Origin: Hyperoodon ampullatus
Lineage: Eukaryota > Chordata > Mammalia > Artiodactyla > Ziphiidae
DNA: 64,000 nucleotides
Assembly (NCBI GenBank): GCA_949752795.1
Contig: OX457070.1
Span: forward strand, 36,919,185 to 36,983,184
Reading direction: 5' to 3'
In this document: positions 1 through 12,385 of the stretch, piece by piece
Position numbering within the stretch: position 1 is the first letter of the stretch
How the letters are laid out: each line of letters starts with the position of its first letter
Program-made: the position numbers and the translations under genes
Notes under the pieces: generated by a model
What the model was told of the DNA's origin: nothing
The model's database searches: none
Seen by the model: the letters and a program-made list of their open reading frames with translations, nothing else

Positions 1-1296
1 TAGGAGAAGGAATAGAACCCTGGTCCCTAAAGTCCTGTTCTGTTACTTCTTTTCACTTTACCTTGACACTGGCTGCTAGTCCACAGTACTTGGTTCACCC
101 TTTGAGAAAAAGATGCCAAGAATACAAATAAGACACTTACAGAACCAGGGAAGGCACTATGCAAACAAACTGTATTAAAGAGCTACTTTCACATTTCTAA
201 ATTCTGTGCCTAATTTCCAATTTAAATTGGTAATTTTAAAAACAGGCCAACATAGAAATCAGTTAAAAGGATCAAAATAGGATGAAATCAACAAAAAACA
301 AAAGTAAGAGATGAACCAAGAGGTAGATTAGAAGGCTACCAGAAATAAGATAAATACCTCTCCCTTCAAAATGACATCTTACAAAAATTAATTGGAGAGA
401 GTGAAAGTTTGTTACGTAAGCCACAAATTCAAGTAAATCTACAAATTAAAATCTAGTCTTGGTTAATCACAATGCAGGAAAAGAATAAACAAATGGATTA
501 CAAATTTGCTGCCAAAATTTAGAAAATTTTGGAATTTAATTATTGGTATATTTAATACAAACAAGGGGGAAGCCAAAGAGCAAAAAGAACACCTACAGGT
601 TAGCAGCAGGAAGGCCATAAAACGGCAAAGAACAAAACTTTACTCCTTAAGGATCATGGTTTTTCTGTGGAAAATGTTTTGATGCCCCCTTCCCCCTAGA
701 GACACAAAAACATTCTATAAATGATACAACAAATATTCCTAAATGACACAGTGAGTGATACAGAGCTATTATGAACAATAATGCTTATTATTTAAGGCAT
801 GGTTTAAGGGGTCATTCAAATAATTATTTTATTCCCCATCTTTCAGGCTCTACCCCCACACAAATGTACCCTCCGGTAGTTACTATTGTAAAAACCTATG
901 TATCTGTAATCCCTTTTATAAATCAAACCAATGAACGCTCAGACAAAAACCATAAGCTGACATGAATATCCAAGAGAAAATTTATATAGAGCCTAACCAG
1001 GAAGAAGTAGAAAAATAAAATACACATACCCCAAAAGCCCAGAACAATAAATTTAGAAACAAATGGCTAAGTGCACCTGTGGTTGTTAAAAAATAAGTTA
1101 TTACCCACCTGGTAAAATTATATAGGACCTCCCTTAAAACAACTAACTTACTCCATATTCATCCTTAATGTTCTCTCTACCTCTACTTAGACAAGGTAGT
1201 TCAAAGATTTTTGAGGGGAATTCTTACTTTAGAGAACTAAAACTCTGGGGAGAATGAGTTAGGCAAGTCCTCACCCAGAATTATTAGTCTCTCATA
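1..1296. other. intronic DNA, nothing recognised
   Basis: AT-rich single-copy-looking sequence without long open frames, SINEs or simple repeats. The short open frame at 771-965 has no recognisable similarity and no codon bias. Confidence 0.6.
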
Positions 1297-1625
1297 ACAT
1301 TTGACCATTCATTTGCTCATTAATGCAACAAGTTTATATTTGGCATCACTATGCCTGGTATTATCATAAGCACCTGTGACTCAATAAGCAATAAGAATAG
1401 CTAGTTCCTACTTTCATGGCCCTTACAATCTCGTAAGATGGATAGTTAAACAAGCAACTACAACTGGGATAAGGTATTGTAACAAGGGAAAAGGAAAAGC
1501 TATGGAAGGTATGTAATAGAGGGGACTAAGACAGGGAAGTCAAGGAAAAATCTCCACAATCAAGGAACATTTGAGACATGAAGGATGAAAAGGAATTGGT
1601 TAGGTTAAGTTTCCCAGGGTAAGCA
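1297..1625 (-). repeat. ancient L2 LINE remnant
   Basis: Phrases such as 'ttcatttgctcattaatgca', 'tgcctggtattat' and 'ttcatggcccttacaat' resemble the reverse complement of the L2 LINE reverse-transcriptase region. The copy is highly diverged and has no readable frame. Confidence 0.45.
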
Positions 1626-1982
1626 CCTAAGCTTCCTCCTTGCTATTCATATGAAGAAGAATAGTACTCCTTCACCTTCTCTCTTATACCAGTTTGCCAT
1701 CTTTGTTTCAGGTTCATCCTGAATAGCTTTGTATACAAGCAGGAAGTAGAACACTACAGAAAAGTCTATTCTGCCACTGTTCCCAATCATTTGGCGGGCA
1801 GACTCAGTTGGACCTAACTTCCAGAAGTAAAGTTCAAGTTGACTCAAATTTACACGTAAGGACAGAGCAAATAGGGGCATACTTCTTGCATATGAGATAC
1901 CACTAAATGACAACAACAAAAAATTTTTAAACCTTTCCTTGTGGGATTGAAAACCGATTCTAAAGAGATTTGGTTCTTAAAA

Positions 1983-2061
1983 AATAAATATATATATTTT
2001 TTCTATGTATAGATATATACATATATATGTATAGATATATATATGTAGAGAGAGAGAGAGG
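1983..2061. repeat. TA-rich and GA microsatellite
   Basis: Runs of (TA)n interrupted by TATAGATA/TATGTA units are followed by a pure (GA)n run at about 2,047-2,060. Confidence 0.85.
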
Positions 2062-3286
2062 GAACTGAAGAGAAGGCATCTAATAAAGAAATATGAAATA
2101 AGGCAGTGAACTCAAGTCTGAGAATTTAAAGAGACACCTTAGACCACTTAGCCATTATTAAGTAGAGACATCCTTAGTGAACATGACTGCTATTCTTATT
2201 TAATCTCCAACCAGCCAAGGGCCAAGGTATAAGCTATTCCCTTTGCCTAAAGCCATACACAGAATCACTGGCTTAGCTGGTTATTTCCAAAGGCTCTGAC
2301 TCACTGACAAATCTCAAGATGATGATAGGGCTTAGCCTCTTTGAATAAAACAATGTGTGTTTAGTGGGTGAAAGACTGTACACTCAGTGTTCCTTACTCC
2401 AAAGTTAGAAGATACTTGACAATCTTCCCAAGTGTCTAAATCCGCACAGAAAAATAGGTTTGAAGTATTGTTTGGCCTTAAAAATAAAATGAGGTATTTC
2501 AATTTCTCATAAACACCTTTGGAAGGTAAAAGCATGAACTAGCCTGACATCTCATCTTCATCAAAGGGTTGTTTTTACCAGTGGCACCATTACCTCAGTG
2601 TCAGCATATAAAATACGTAAAAACAGTGCAGTTATTACTCAATTTCTTTTATTAATAAAACAGACAGCAGAAAATACAAATCAACTTTACACATGTAATT
2701 TATCAAGCAAAGAAAGCTAGAAGTATTTTTCATTATAAACAAAACAGAGATCCAAAATTGTTGATCCAGAAAGTAGAAATGGATTCATTTAAAATAAACT
2801 AAAGCCATGAATGAAAGAAGTTTCAGACTGAAGCACATGATGTTAGATGATGGCACCTACTGACTAAATGTAATATTGCATCCCTATATTAGTCATGAAT
2901 ACCTGAAGGAAGAACAAAGTTTCTGGTAGTGTGGACCTAAAAGATCCCCACAATCTCTTAGGAGTAGGGAGTACAGCAGTGTGAAGAAGAAAATGGTGAT
3001 CAATGGTCAAGGAAAAATTCTGTACTAAAGAACATAACACAAACAAAAAGCAAGCTGATAGAGGTGTACTAAAAGCCCCAGCAAGGCAAATCAATGTTGG
3101 TAATATATAATCCCAAGGAGTCCAAACTTAACTTTCATTTAGTCTTTTGGATTTTAATTTTTAGGTATATTATATCTAATTTCACCATGAAAAATAAAAC
3201 TAAAGTAGGATTCACTTGACATAAATTGTCGTAAAGGGAAAGTATACTCTGAAAACTAAGAGAGAGATTTCATGAATGATTCTTCA
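2062..3286. other. intronic DNA, nothing recognised
   Basis: No repeat family, exon or conserved motif could be identified. The open frames here are short and lack any protein-family signature. Confidence 0.55.
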
Positions 3287-3478
3287 CTGAGAAAGAGCAT
3301 GGTTAGGGAAAGAGAATGAGTTTTACAGCCAGGGAAAATTGTGCTCAACCCTCTAACCCTCCTACTTGAGTTGTATGACCTTGAGTACATTGTTCAACAT
3401 CGCTAAACCTTTTTCCTCATTTATGTACCTTAAAATAATATTTTAAGAACTGGCACATAAGAGGCACTCAACAGGTGA
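3287..3478 (+). repeat. MIR SINE remnant
   Basis: The order 'agcatggttagg', 'gagttttacagccag', 'tgaccttgagtac', 'cctcatttatgtacc' and 'gaggcactcaacaggtg' follows the MIR core and its 3' end. It is old and diverged. Confidence 0.65.
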
Positions 3479-4774
3479 CTATTATTAGAATTATTATGGA
3501 ATTGCTATATTTTTCCCAGGAAGACTTTTGATCAATAAAACTGCATGTTACTAGGCCAGAAAATACCCGACCAGTTAAAAATTCCTTAATTCCTTTGGAA
3601 TTCCTGGTTCTAAGGACTTCTTTTTTGTTCAGTAGAAAGAGTTTTAAATAAGGAAAAAGAACATATCTTTTCAGATATTTTATTTTGTTAACTTCCAGAA
3701 GATAGGACATACTACCATTCTGGCATATCTCACATTTAGTACCCCATAGACAGATACATTCCTTTGTCAGATAGGACTGTGCTTCCCCATACATCCATAA
3801 CAACCAGCAGAAACTGGCCAGCTTTGCTCAAAATTGTAACCTGGGCTATTCCATTCTGGTGGTATGATGCAAGGAACAGGTTAATCCCTCCGATATTTAA
3901 AATGCATACGCTGTGCAAGAGCTAGAAAATCAGGCAGCACCACCTAACCCTACAACGTTATTCTCACTTCTTTCTGAATCAAATTAGCTAATCAACTCCT
4001 TTAACAAGAGGCCATTCTAATACTCCATCAGGTAAAAGAGAAGAGCACAGACTTGTTCTCTTTAAGGCTGGAACACAACTACTGAGCCTTTTCTGAATAA
4101 AATCTATTCTTTATGCATGTCCCTGTGATTTCACAAGCTGTGGCATTTAAATAAATTTACAGGCTTGGGATGGTTTCCTAAAGAAACCATGAAGCTTGTA
4201 TTCGCTGCTTCAAGGAAAGAAGAAAGGAAATGGCACCCAACCCAACTAAGCAGAGTAACGTAACAGCAGTTTCAGAAATGTGCTAACCCAATTTCAGGCG
4301 CAGTTTTCTGGCCCTTCAAAGACTGGAAATTAATGCAAGCATCCCAGACTTGATTTCTCTTGGGAATGCAGAGACAGTTAGAATTTTCTCCAAGCTAAGC
4401 TTCATTTATCTACTTATGTTATTAGAAACAGTGGAATAAAATTAATATAAAAATTTAAAAATAAATATACATACCTTTGTTTGTGTTTATAAAGTCATTG
4501 GCTTCCATTAGAAATCAAGTTTTAAGGATGGCTACCAACAAAACTTATTTTTAAAAAAAGAAGAAGAAATAACAGTGCCCTAGATCACAGAAAATTAGGG
4601 GAAAAAACCATAGCTATTGTTATGATAAATTCTACAGCAAAATTCAAAACCATTTTGGATTTCTCAGTTATTTATTTATTATAAATTATTTATTATATCA
4701 GTTATTTATTATACTTGTTGATTCATCAGTTTTAAAAACCACTATCTGAAAACAACTCTATCAGTTAGACAGAA
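3479..4774. other. intronic DNA, nothing recognised
   Basis: Single-copy-looking sequence. A TTTATTA-rich patch at about 4,668-4,716 is a local low-complexity run. Confidence 0.55.
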
Positions 4775-4910
4775 TTAGTTGTATTTTACATATGAAAAAC
4801 TTAGAAAGATATGTTAAGTGACTTCCCTAACACTACAAAACTAGTTAATGGATAGCCAGAACTGGTACCTAGGTTTCCTAACTCCTAGATCTTCCTACTA
4901 ATCTGGTAGT
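4775..4910 (-). repeat. MIR SINE remnant, antisense
   Basis: 'tattttacatatgaaaaact', 'ttaagtgacttccctaacac' and 'actagttaatggatagccag' correspond to the reverse complement of the MIR core, the 'gaggaaactgaggc... taagtaacttgcc' pattern. Confidence 0.65.
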
Positions 4911-6329
4911 TTCAAAGTTTAGCCCCAGAATCCTCTTTCAAACTAAATATTTTGTGGAACCCCACTAATTCAATAGGTAAAATTGCACCTGCTCTGACTG
5001 AAGTGGACACTGGGGCCAGAGCCCGGTACACCTATGCTCCACCTTTCCTCCCCCATGATGGACTTTGAGGCACTTCTGGGGATCATCGTGACTCAAAACA
5101 ACAACAACAACAACAAAACACAGCATAAAACACCACCATCAAAGTTCATATTTCTGACTCATTCCCTATGGGAAATCCATAAAGTTAATCTAATCTAAAT
5201 ATGAACAAGACTAATAAAATAACACTTTTCACAGTTACCACAAACATATATTGATGGGAGTAAAAGTTACATCTGATATGTACCGTTCCAAAGATAATGA
5301 ATACATAGAGTTTACTAATTACTGAACTACTCCCATGATATTGTGTGATATAACAGGAAGGAAGGAGGAGCATTTCATTCTTTAGCAATACTGTCACCTC
5401 ATTTACAATGCTGACATAAAGACACTAGTTAAGTCATTTGTTTCCAACGTTAAATAGAGCCACCTTTCTTCAAATAAAATTTAACTAAAATCTTAAATGG
5501 AAATTATAAGCTATTCTAGTTAAATGGGGTGGAACGGGGTGGGGCAGTGCCAAAAAGGCAGCCAAGCCTCTCCAAAACTGCTGCAGACTCTAGGAACACT
5601 AAAATGGAAGAACAGCTGGCCAAAGTAAAGGATTATTTCAAGATTTCCCAGCAGTTTCTGAAATATAAATGGTGAACAGCATACACTTTTGATGGACTGA
5701 CACCTGAAGTAGAAGGAGAGGCAACAGCGCTTGATTTTTAGGCATAAATAAATGGACTTGAGTGCAAAGTACGGCATAAACTTCTAGTCCACACTCACAT
5801 GAGTAACCATTATATAATAACTCAGTATGCTCTGCAAAAGGACTATTGCCAGAGGCACACACAAGGCTCATAAATCAAAGAAGTATTATTTCTTAAAATA
5901 CCAGCACAAACTTTCCAGGGTTAGAGCAGTTATCAACTAGCAGGCCAAGTTTATTAATCCCAAGTGCCAAATAGAGAGCAAACCTCAAACTTAACTTACC
6001 TTTGAAAATAAACCTTAAATCCGGAAGAGAAGCAGGATGAAGATGATTGATAGAGTAAATACAAAACCACCAAACAATGAGAGACTGCAACTACAAAAAG
6101 CATCAGGAAAGTCAGAGCTGATCTCAAAGTTTAAATCATACAAGGTCAGAAAAAAAAAAAACCCAAAAAAACCCACCAATAACCCTTGTTATCAGCTCCA
6201 GAGAAGCCAATATCAACTCCATTACTTTCTCACCACCAAATACATTATATCAAATAAACTAGCTGTTGTACCTAAAAATATATCCTGAAATTGTAACACA
6301 TGGTAATTTAAAGACTATGTGGTCTTCTG
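4911..6329. other. intronic DNA with short (AAC)n run
   Basis: A short (AAC)n run lies at about 5,097-5,117 and an A-rich run at about 6,149-6,172. No gene or mobile element was recognised otherwise. Confidence 0.5.
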
Positions 6330-6505
6330 AAAAGGACAGCATACAGGGAGGTGACTTTGTTCGCTTCTTGCCTGTGCTACAGATTACCCATGTGAGCTAA
6401 AGCAAATAATTTTTCTCTCAGCCTTTTCATTTGTTAAAAAGGGATTCTAACAGCCACACTACTTATCTCACAATAGTGTTGTAATTATCTGATAAAATAA
6501 TATAC
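6330..6505 (+). repeat. probable MIR remnant
   Basis: 'ctcagccttttcatttgtta', 'aagggattctaacag' and 'cacaatagtgttgtaattat' match the 3' half of MIR elements, with strong divergence. Confidence 0.5.
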
Positions 6506-7920
6506 ATCAAAACATGATTTAAAGTACTAAATACCATGTAACTAGTATACTATGAGATATATCTATTTACCAATCAGTTATAGTAAATAGAAGGTTAATT
6601 TATCTTTGTTAACTAAACTTGAAAAGAATCTATATTAATTTATCACTGTTGACTGAAGAAGAAAAATCCCTATACCTATATGCTGGAAAACCATCCTATC
6701 TTGACAGCCACAGATTATACACAAGCTCTGGTTCTCTCTCAACATTACAGATACAGAACTGAGAATCTTCACCAATCAGAGGTCACAGTCAATAAAAACT
6801 TATTTCAATGGCCTGAGCAATTTTTCACTTGAGCTTTGAATTTCATCATAAAAGTTATGTATTAAAATAAGAGTGGAGAGATATTTTGTGTAAACGTTTA
6901 GAGAAAGCATTGAGAGGTGCCAATTTTTTGAAAGAAAATATATCAATATACAAAAATGATACGATTCACTTAAACATGTAGTGAACCCCTACTCTACTCT
7001 GTCCAAGGCCCTTTGCTGCATAAGTTTGTGCTGTAGAGGCCTGGACCTATAGGCACTTTAACAAAATTTTTATCTAAATCAAATACTGAAATCTTGTTCT
7101 AAGCTTGCTGCTTGCTGGAAGAGCTGAAAGAATTAAACATATGAAATAACTCAGTGACAGTTTCTGGCTGTTTCATCATCAAAGACGCTGATGATAAAGC
7201 ATGTGATTTGGGCCTCATGTGCTAACTATGTCAGGTATCACTTGGTTTTCCTATTTCGTAGGTAATTAAACTGAAGCTCTAACAGTCTAGCATTCAAACA
7301 CACAGGCTGAGGCTTTTTTTTTTTAACTATTTCTAAAAGGTCAAAGATACTTCTGATATTATGTACATTGAGAAACTTACCAGTAACCCATTAAACATGT
7401 ATCTGGTGACTGGCCATTATACTGCAACTGTTGTGTAGTTTATACTATAACAACTTCCTGGTCAAGGTAGATATGGCCCAATTATAAAATGATGAGCTGA
7501 GCCCTGAACATCTGGAAACATTTAGGAAATATTAAAGGAGAGTTTGTTAGCTACGAATGAAAGGTTAAACTAAAAGGCTGTGAAGGAGAGAAGGGTTAGA
7601 AAAGACATGAGAATTACACATACAGCACCTATGATGAAGCAACCAAAAGCAGCCAGTCCAAAGGGAGAAGAGAATGGATTAAGTATATAGAGAAAGGCTG
7701 AAAGTGACCATGCAGAAAGGGGAGTTAAGGAGGGAAAAGAGACAGAGAGAAAAAACCAGAGGGTCAGAGAGAGACTGAGTCCTGGAACATGCACCCTTAT
7801 AATACACCCTCCTTTCTTTGACATAATTTGAGTGTGATAGTTAATGTAAACCAAAAGGACCCAACTAAATCACAGTCTCCTACCTGACATTTCCACTCCA
7901 ACAGGCTGAATTTCTAAATT
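6506..7920. other. intronic DNA, nothing recognised
   Basis: The last part of the SINE-free left end. A purine-rich patch at about 7,660-7,770 has no repeat structure. No supported exon. Confidence 0.5.
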
Positions 7921-7925
7921 CATGA

Positions 7926-7933
<8 letters not shown>

Positions 7934-7956
<23 letters not shown>

Positions 7957-8144
7957 ATGCGGGCCTCTCACTGTTGTGGTCTCTCCCGTTGCAGAGCACA
8001 GGCTCTGGACGCGCAGGCCCAGCGGTCATGGCTCACGGGCCCAGCCGCTCCGCGGCATGTGGGATCTTCCCGGACCGCGGCACGAAGACGTGTCCCCTGC
8101 ATCGGCAGGTGGACTCTCAACCACTGCGCCATCAGGGAAGCCCC
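7934..8144 (-). mobile_element. CHR-2-type SINE
   Basis: A poly-T start, then 'gcgggcctctcactgttgtg' and an end at 'atcagggaagcccc' give a full-length antisense CHR-2 SINE. Flanking direct repeats of CATGATCTCTTTT at 7,921-7,933 and 8,145-8,157 are target-site duplications from L1-driven insertion. Its apparent open frames are SINE artefacts. Confidence 0.95.
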
Positions 8145-8348
8145 CATGATCTCTTTTGATACGTTTTCTAACTTCAGCTTTCATCATAAATTGTAGAGGT
8201 AGGCCATCACACCCTTTTATGGGTATCTCTCCTATAAGGTGGTATCTACTAGCTGACCATCTATGATTCAAATTTAACAACTAAATGTAGTCACTTGAGA
8301 GCAGAGCAATTCAAACAATCAAATATTTGAATTCTTACTATGCAAGGC

Positions 8349-8565
8349 ATTTCTTTTTCCTTTTTTTTTCTTTTTTCTTGAAGTATAGTTGGTTTACAAC
8401 ATTGTGTTAGTTTCAGGTATACAGCAAAGTCATTCAGTTATATACATTTTTTTTCAGATTATTTTCCATTATAGGTTATTTCAAGATACTGAATATAGTT
8501 CCCTGTGCTACACAATAAATCCTTGTTGCTTACCTATTTTGTGACTAGTAGTTTGTTAATCCCAT
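8349..8565 (-). repeat. cetartiodactyl L1 3' end fragment
   Basis: 'gaagtatagttggtttacaa', 'tttcaggtatacagcaaagt' and 'atagttccctgtgctacaca' are the reverse complement of the L1 3' UTR common in cetartiodactyl genomes. The poly-T at the left is the element's A-tail. Confidence 0.75.
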
Positions 8566-8633
8566 AAAGGCATTTCTTTTTAAGAAGTAACTTTTAAAGA
8601 AGATATTTTTCTGATTTTCCCTCCCAAAGCTCT

Positions 8634-8850
8634 CTTTTTTTTTTTTTTTTTTTTTTTGTGGTACGCGGGCCTCTCACTTTTGTGGCCTCTCCCATTGCAG
8701 AGCACAGGCTCTGGACGCGCAGGCCCCGCGGCCATGGCTCACGGGCCTAGCTGCTCCACGGCATGTGGGATCCTCCCAGACCAGGGCACGAACCGTGTCT
8801 CCTGCATCGGCAGGTGGACTCTCAACCACTGCGCCACCAGGGAAGCCCCC
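8634..8850 (-). mobile_element. CHR-2-type SINE
   Basis: Full-length antisense CHR-2 with a 20+ base T tract. It ends 'caccagggaagcccc' and is bracketed by AGCTCTCTT copies at about 8,628 and 8,853. Confidence 0.95.
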
Positions 8851-9721
8851 ACAGCTCTCTTAATTCAAGATTTTCACTCCAAAAAATATGCCACACTTGC
8901 CTTTGTTCAGTAACTGAGGAGAAAGGTGAGTAGAAGTGTAATTAAAGCAAATCCTATCAGCAGAAATCATCTAAGAACTATAGTTTCTTCACTCAACTCT
9001 GGTAAATTACTCCTTATACCAGATATTCTTGCTTTCAAAGAATCAGGGAAGTAAATCAGGTCCTGTAATATTCATGTAATTTACTAACTTAAAGTTAGTA
9101 AAAAATAGTAACTAAGTACAGAGTAGTCATAAATGGCCCAGGAATCCAAAAATGAAATTTAAGGTAATATACTTTTATTTCCGCCCTGTTTTAAAGAGGT
9201 TAAACCAGTAGAAAAAGAGCAGCAAGGGGAAGTCTATATGAGTGGATTAGGTTCCACTAAAGTAAACAATTCTCAATTTCAAAGAACATAGTTTGGGCTT
9301 CGAAAAACAGATATATGGCTTTTAACTCCTATGAGTCAGTGGTTTCTAGCACAATCAAATTTGAAGCAATTCTTCCTAAGAACAATTCACAAAATCTGCA
9401 CATTCTGGGCAGTTTATAATCATTTGACAATCAATCACAGGCATATTCTGAGTATTTTCATGTTCAGTGTAAAATATATATCAGACAGTTCCTGTACTCA
9501 AAAAGAAATTAAATTCAACTATAAAGATAAGAAACCATATGGTAGAAGAACTTGCAAAGTATAAAGGGACATGTACTGATAATTGTTAGACTGTGTTACA
9601 CAAATTAAAGTGCCAGAAGACTATAAAGGAAAGGTTGACCATGTAGTAGAAAAGCCCGTTTCACAGAAACAATAATCAACTAAGTGTTGCTGTCAACGTG
9701 ATAGCAGATGTTCTCAAAAGC

Positions 9722-9726
<5 letters not shown>
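8851..9726. other. intronic DNA, nothing recognised
   Basis: No element, exon or RNA gene is recognisable. The 77-codon open frame at 9,331-9,564 has no family similarity. Confidence 0.5.
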
Positions 9727-9752
<26 letters not shown>

Positions 9753-9888
9753 TATACTTATTTATGTATTTGGCTGCACTGGGTCTTAGTTGCAGCATGC
9801 GGGATCTACTTCCCTGACCAGGGATCAAACCCGGGCCCCGTGCATTGGGAGTGTGGATTCTTAACCGCTGGACCACCAGGGAAGTCCC
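9727..9888 (-). mobile_element. short CHR-related SINE with (TA)n tail
   Basis: The tRNA-derived head, 'ggaccaccagggaagtccc' at the right, is followed in reverse by a short body and a tail that has become a (TA)n microsatellite at about 9,731-9,757. Direct repeats close to TCAAAAGCAAAT / TCAAATGCAAAT flank it. Confidence 0.88.
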
Positions 9889-10356
9889 TCAAATGCAAAT
9901 GTAAAGGAAGCTAAAACAACTCAGTTTCTATCTATTTCAAACACAGAAAATCTAAGTAAAGTTCACGAGAATCCCACCATACAAGCCTTTTCTTCATGAT
10001 TAAATTAGAGAACAAATTCTAACTCTTTCTCAGAATGCAAAACCATTTTTAAGTCACCAAAAATCACAGAGTGAAGGTCTTTGAAAATAAAATTCAATTC
10101 AAGTGTGGCATCACTAAAGTAAGTAACCAAACAAAATTTAGTTTAACATAAATGGCAATAGGTTCCCAGAGAAAAGATGAACCCAGTGAAAGATGACACC
10201 CTGGCTCTTCAGTTTGAAGTAAAATGGAAAAACAGATATGTTAATAAATTTTAATTACCAACAACTTTCACTGGTGAAGCACATTTAGGGACAAGTAGTG
10301 TGCTTTGGTTTGTAACCTACCAATGAGAATTATGCTTCTTTATTACCAAGATTTTT
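9889..10356. other. intronic DNA, nothing recognised
   Basis: Unclassified intron sequence between two SINEs. Confidence 0.5.
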
Positions 10357-10688
10357 TTTTCCAATTAATTAATTAATTAATTTTATTTTTGGCTGCATTC
10401 GGTCTTTGTTGCTGTGCACCGGCTTTCTCTAGTTGCAGCAGTGCAAGGGCTTCTCATTGTGGTGGCTTCTCTTGTTGCGGAGCATGGACTCTAGGCGTAC
10501 GGGCTTCAGTAGTTGTGGCACGTGGGCTCAGTAGTTGTGGCTCACAGGCTCTAGAGTGCAGGCTCAGTAGTTGTGGCACACGGGCGTAGCTGCTCTGCGG
10601 CATGTGGGATCTTCCCAGACCAGGGCTCGAACCCGTGTCCCCTGCACTGGCAGGCGGATTCTAAACCACTGCACCACCAGGGAAGTCC
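10357..10688 (-). mobile_element. CHR-1-type SINE, full length
   Basis: Reverse-oriented long CHR SINE. It has an (AATT)n tail, 'ggctgcattcggtctttgtt', several 'cagtagttgtggc' units and a head ending 'caccagggaagtccc'. Confidence 0.93.
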
Positions 10689-11766
10689 CAAGGATTATGC
10701 TTCATAACATGCTATAAGTCAAGCCAATATTGGGATGGAAAGAATACCTATGATCTTCAGTAATAGAGTTGAGTGCTTAAAGGATCAAATATGAAACAGT
10801 ATCTACTGAATGCATTTGAGTTTCCAGGTAAACTTGATTGAAAAAGGAAAAGTATTCATTAAACACAGTAGCATTTATTTAGGACTTAATTATATTTTGT
10901 TTTATATCATATAGAGGCCTGGTTCACTAGAATCAGGGATATTATGTCTAACTACTGTGATGATTTACAGAGGTGGGTAAAGAAAGAAGCCTAAAAGTGA
11001 AGGCAACCCAATCTGAGCTGGGGCTGGCAGGTATAAGGTCAGACTAAGTGGAGCTCCTGAGAGGAAGAAAAAGGCAAAAAGAAGGCAGATAAATTAGTAA
11101 GGGGATGTGATGTTTTTATACTGGAGCAAGCAAGTTCTCATATTATAAAAGATGAAAAGGAGAAGTCAATTAAGAGGTCAAGAGACCAAGGTCAATTGCC
11201 AAGAAAGTGAAAAGAGTAGTGAGGCACTGACCAATGTGGCCAGGAGCTGAAGAATTGAGAAAATGTTTCACAAAACCTCAAAGTATACGTATACTTAGCC
11301 TGTGTACATGCTTTTATTAATCATTTGGAAATCTAACAATGATAGTATTATCCCTTTTAAAATAACTGGTACTTTGTTAAGATAATATTAAAATAAGGAG
11401 TATCATCTGCATACATAACTGTAAACCTATATTCAAAACCTGGGGACCATAAAAGAAAAAATTTTAAGAGGATACATAGTCACCTTGTATATTGTAACTG
11501 TGTATTTTTATCAAATTGTAGAATATATTGGTTCTTTCTAAAGCTCAAAATAAATGGCAAAATAATATATTTTGGATGTCAGCATATAATATGCTCAAAT
11601 AAATGTTAAAGCTCAAAACTAAGGCTACTAAAGCATCAGGAAATATTTTAAGTATATAGTATGTTAAGAGAATATGTATGTGACAAAGGAGATTAAAAGT
11701 GGTGCTCAGAAAAGGGAGAAAACACCACCACCACATATAAAGGATTTTTGCCAAGAATATCATAGA
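10689..11766. other. intronic DNA, possibly with L2 debris
   Basis: Purine-rich sequence at about 10,975-11,275 faintly recalls antisense L2, but I cannot align it convincingly. Otherwise nothing was seen. Confidence 0.35.
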
Positions 11767-11983
11767 TAGTGGTTCTCCACAAGGGGCGATTTTTGCCCCT
11801 GGGGCATTTGTCAACGTCCAGAGCCATTTTGGTTGTCACACTGGGGAAGCAAGGGAGGTATAATTGGCAACTAGTAGCTAGAGCCAACAAGGCGGCTAAA
11901 CAACATGCAATGCACAGGACAACGTCCCACAACAAAAAATTATCCAGCACAAAACAGCAGTAGTGGGAGACTGAGAAACCCTT
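11767..11983 (+). mobile_element. MER20 (hAT-type) DNA transposon relic
   Basis: 'agtggttctccacaaggggc', 'tttttgcccctggggcattt', 'caatgcacaggacaacg' and 'ctgagaaaccc' follow the MER20 consensus from end to end. This is a non-autonomous eutherian hAT element without coding capacity. MER20 copies act as hormone-responsive enhancers in some placental mammals; nothing here shows that this copy does. Confidence 0.82.
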
Positions 11984-12149
11984 CTCTAGGTCTAATAGGG
12001 AATATAGGGGTCAGAGAAACAGGCTAAATTAAGAACTTCATGGTAATACAATTAGCAAAATCCAGAACTTGGGAAACTCTACAGGACAAATGACCTAATT
12101 TCATAAACTAGTAAAACTGCAAGGGAGAAAACCATGATGGGGATATACA

Positions 12150-12385
12150 GAGTAAATGAGACTTAAGAATCGTATGAATCATAGACAGTGTGTGGACTAG
12201 AACAAAAAACTTTTAAAAACTGAAGTTATACAGTTGGGGAAGTTTTAACATCAGACCGTTGATGATGTTAAGATACAATTGTTAATTTTTTTCAGATGTG
12301 ATAATAGTATTGTGGTTATACATGTAAAGAGACATATGGTTTTTACAGATGATTTTTGGAATTTGCTTCAACAATAATCCAATTG
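12150..12385 (+). repeat. ancient L1M 3' end
   Basis: 'cagatgtgataatagtattg' and 'tttttggaatttgcttcaac' resemble the 3' UTR of old L1M/L1ME elements. It is degraded. Confidence 0.5.

Noticed and set aside
7921..8850. Regularly spaced repeats that might suggest an array
   Set aside because: They are two independent SINE insertions with different target duplications and an L1 fragment between them, not a tandem or CRISPR-type array.
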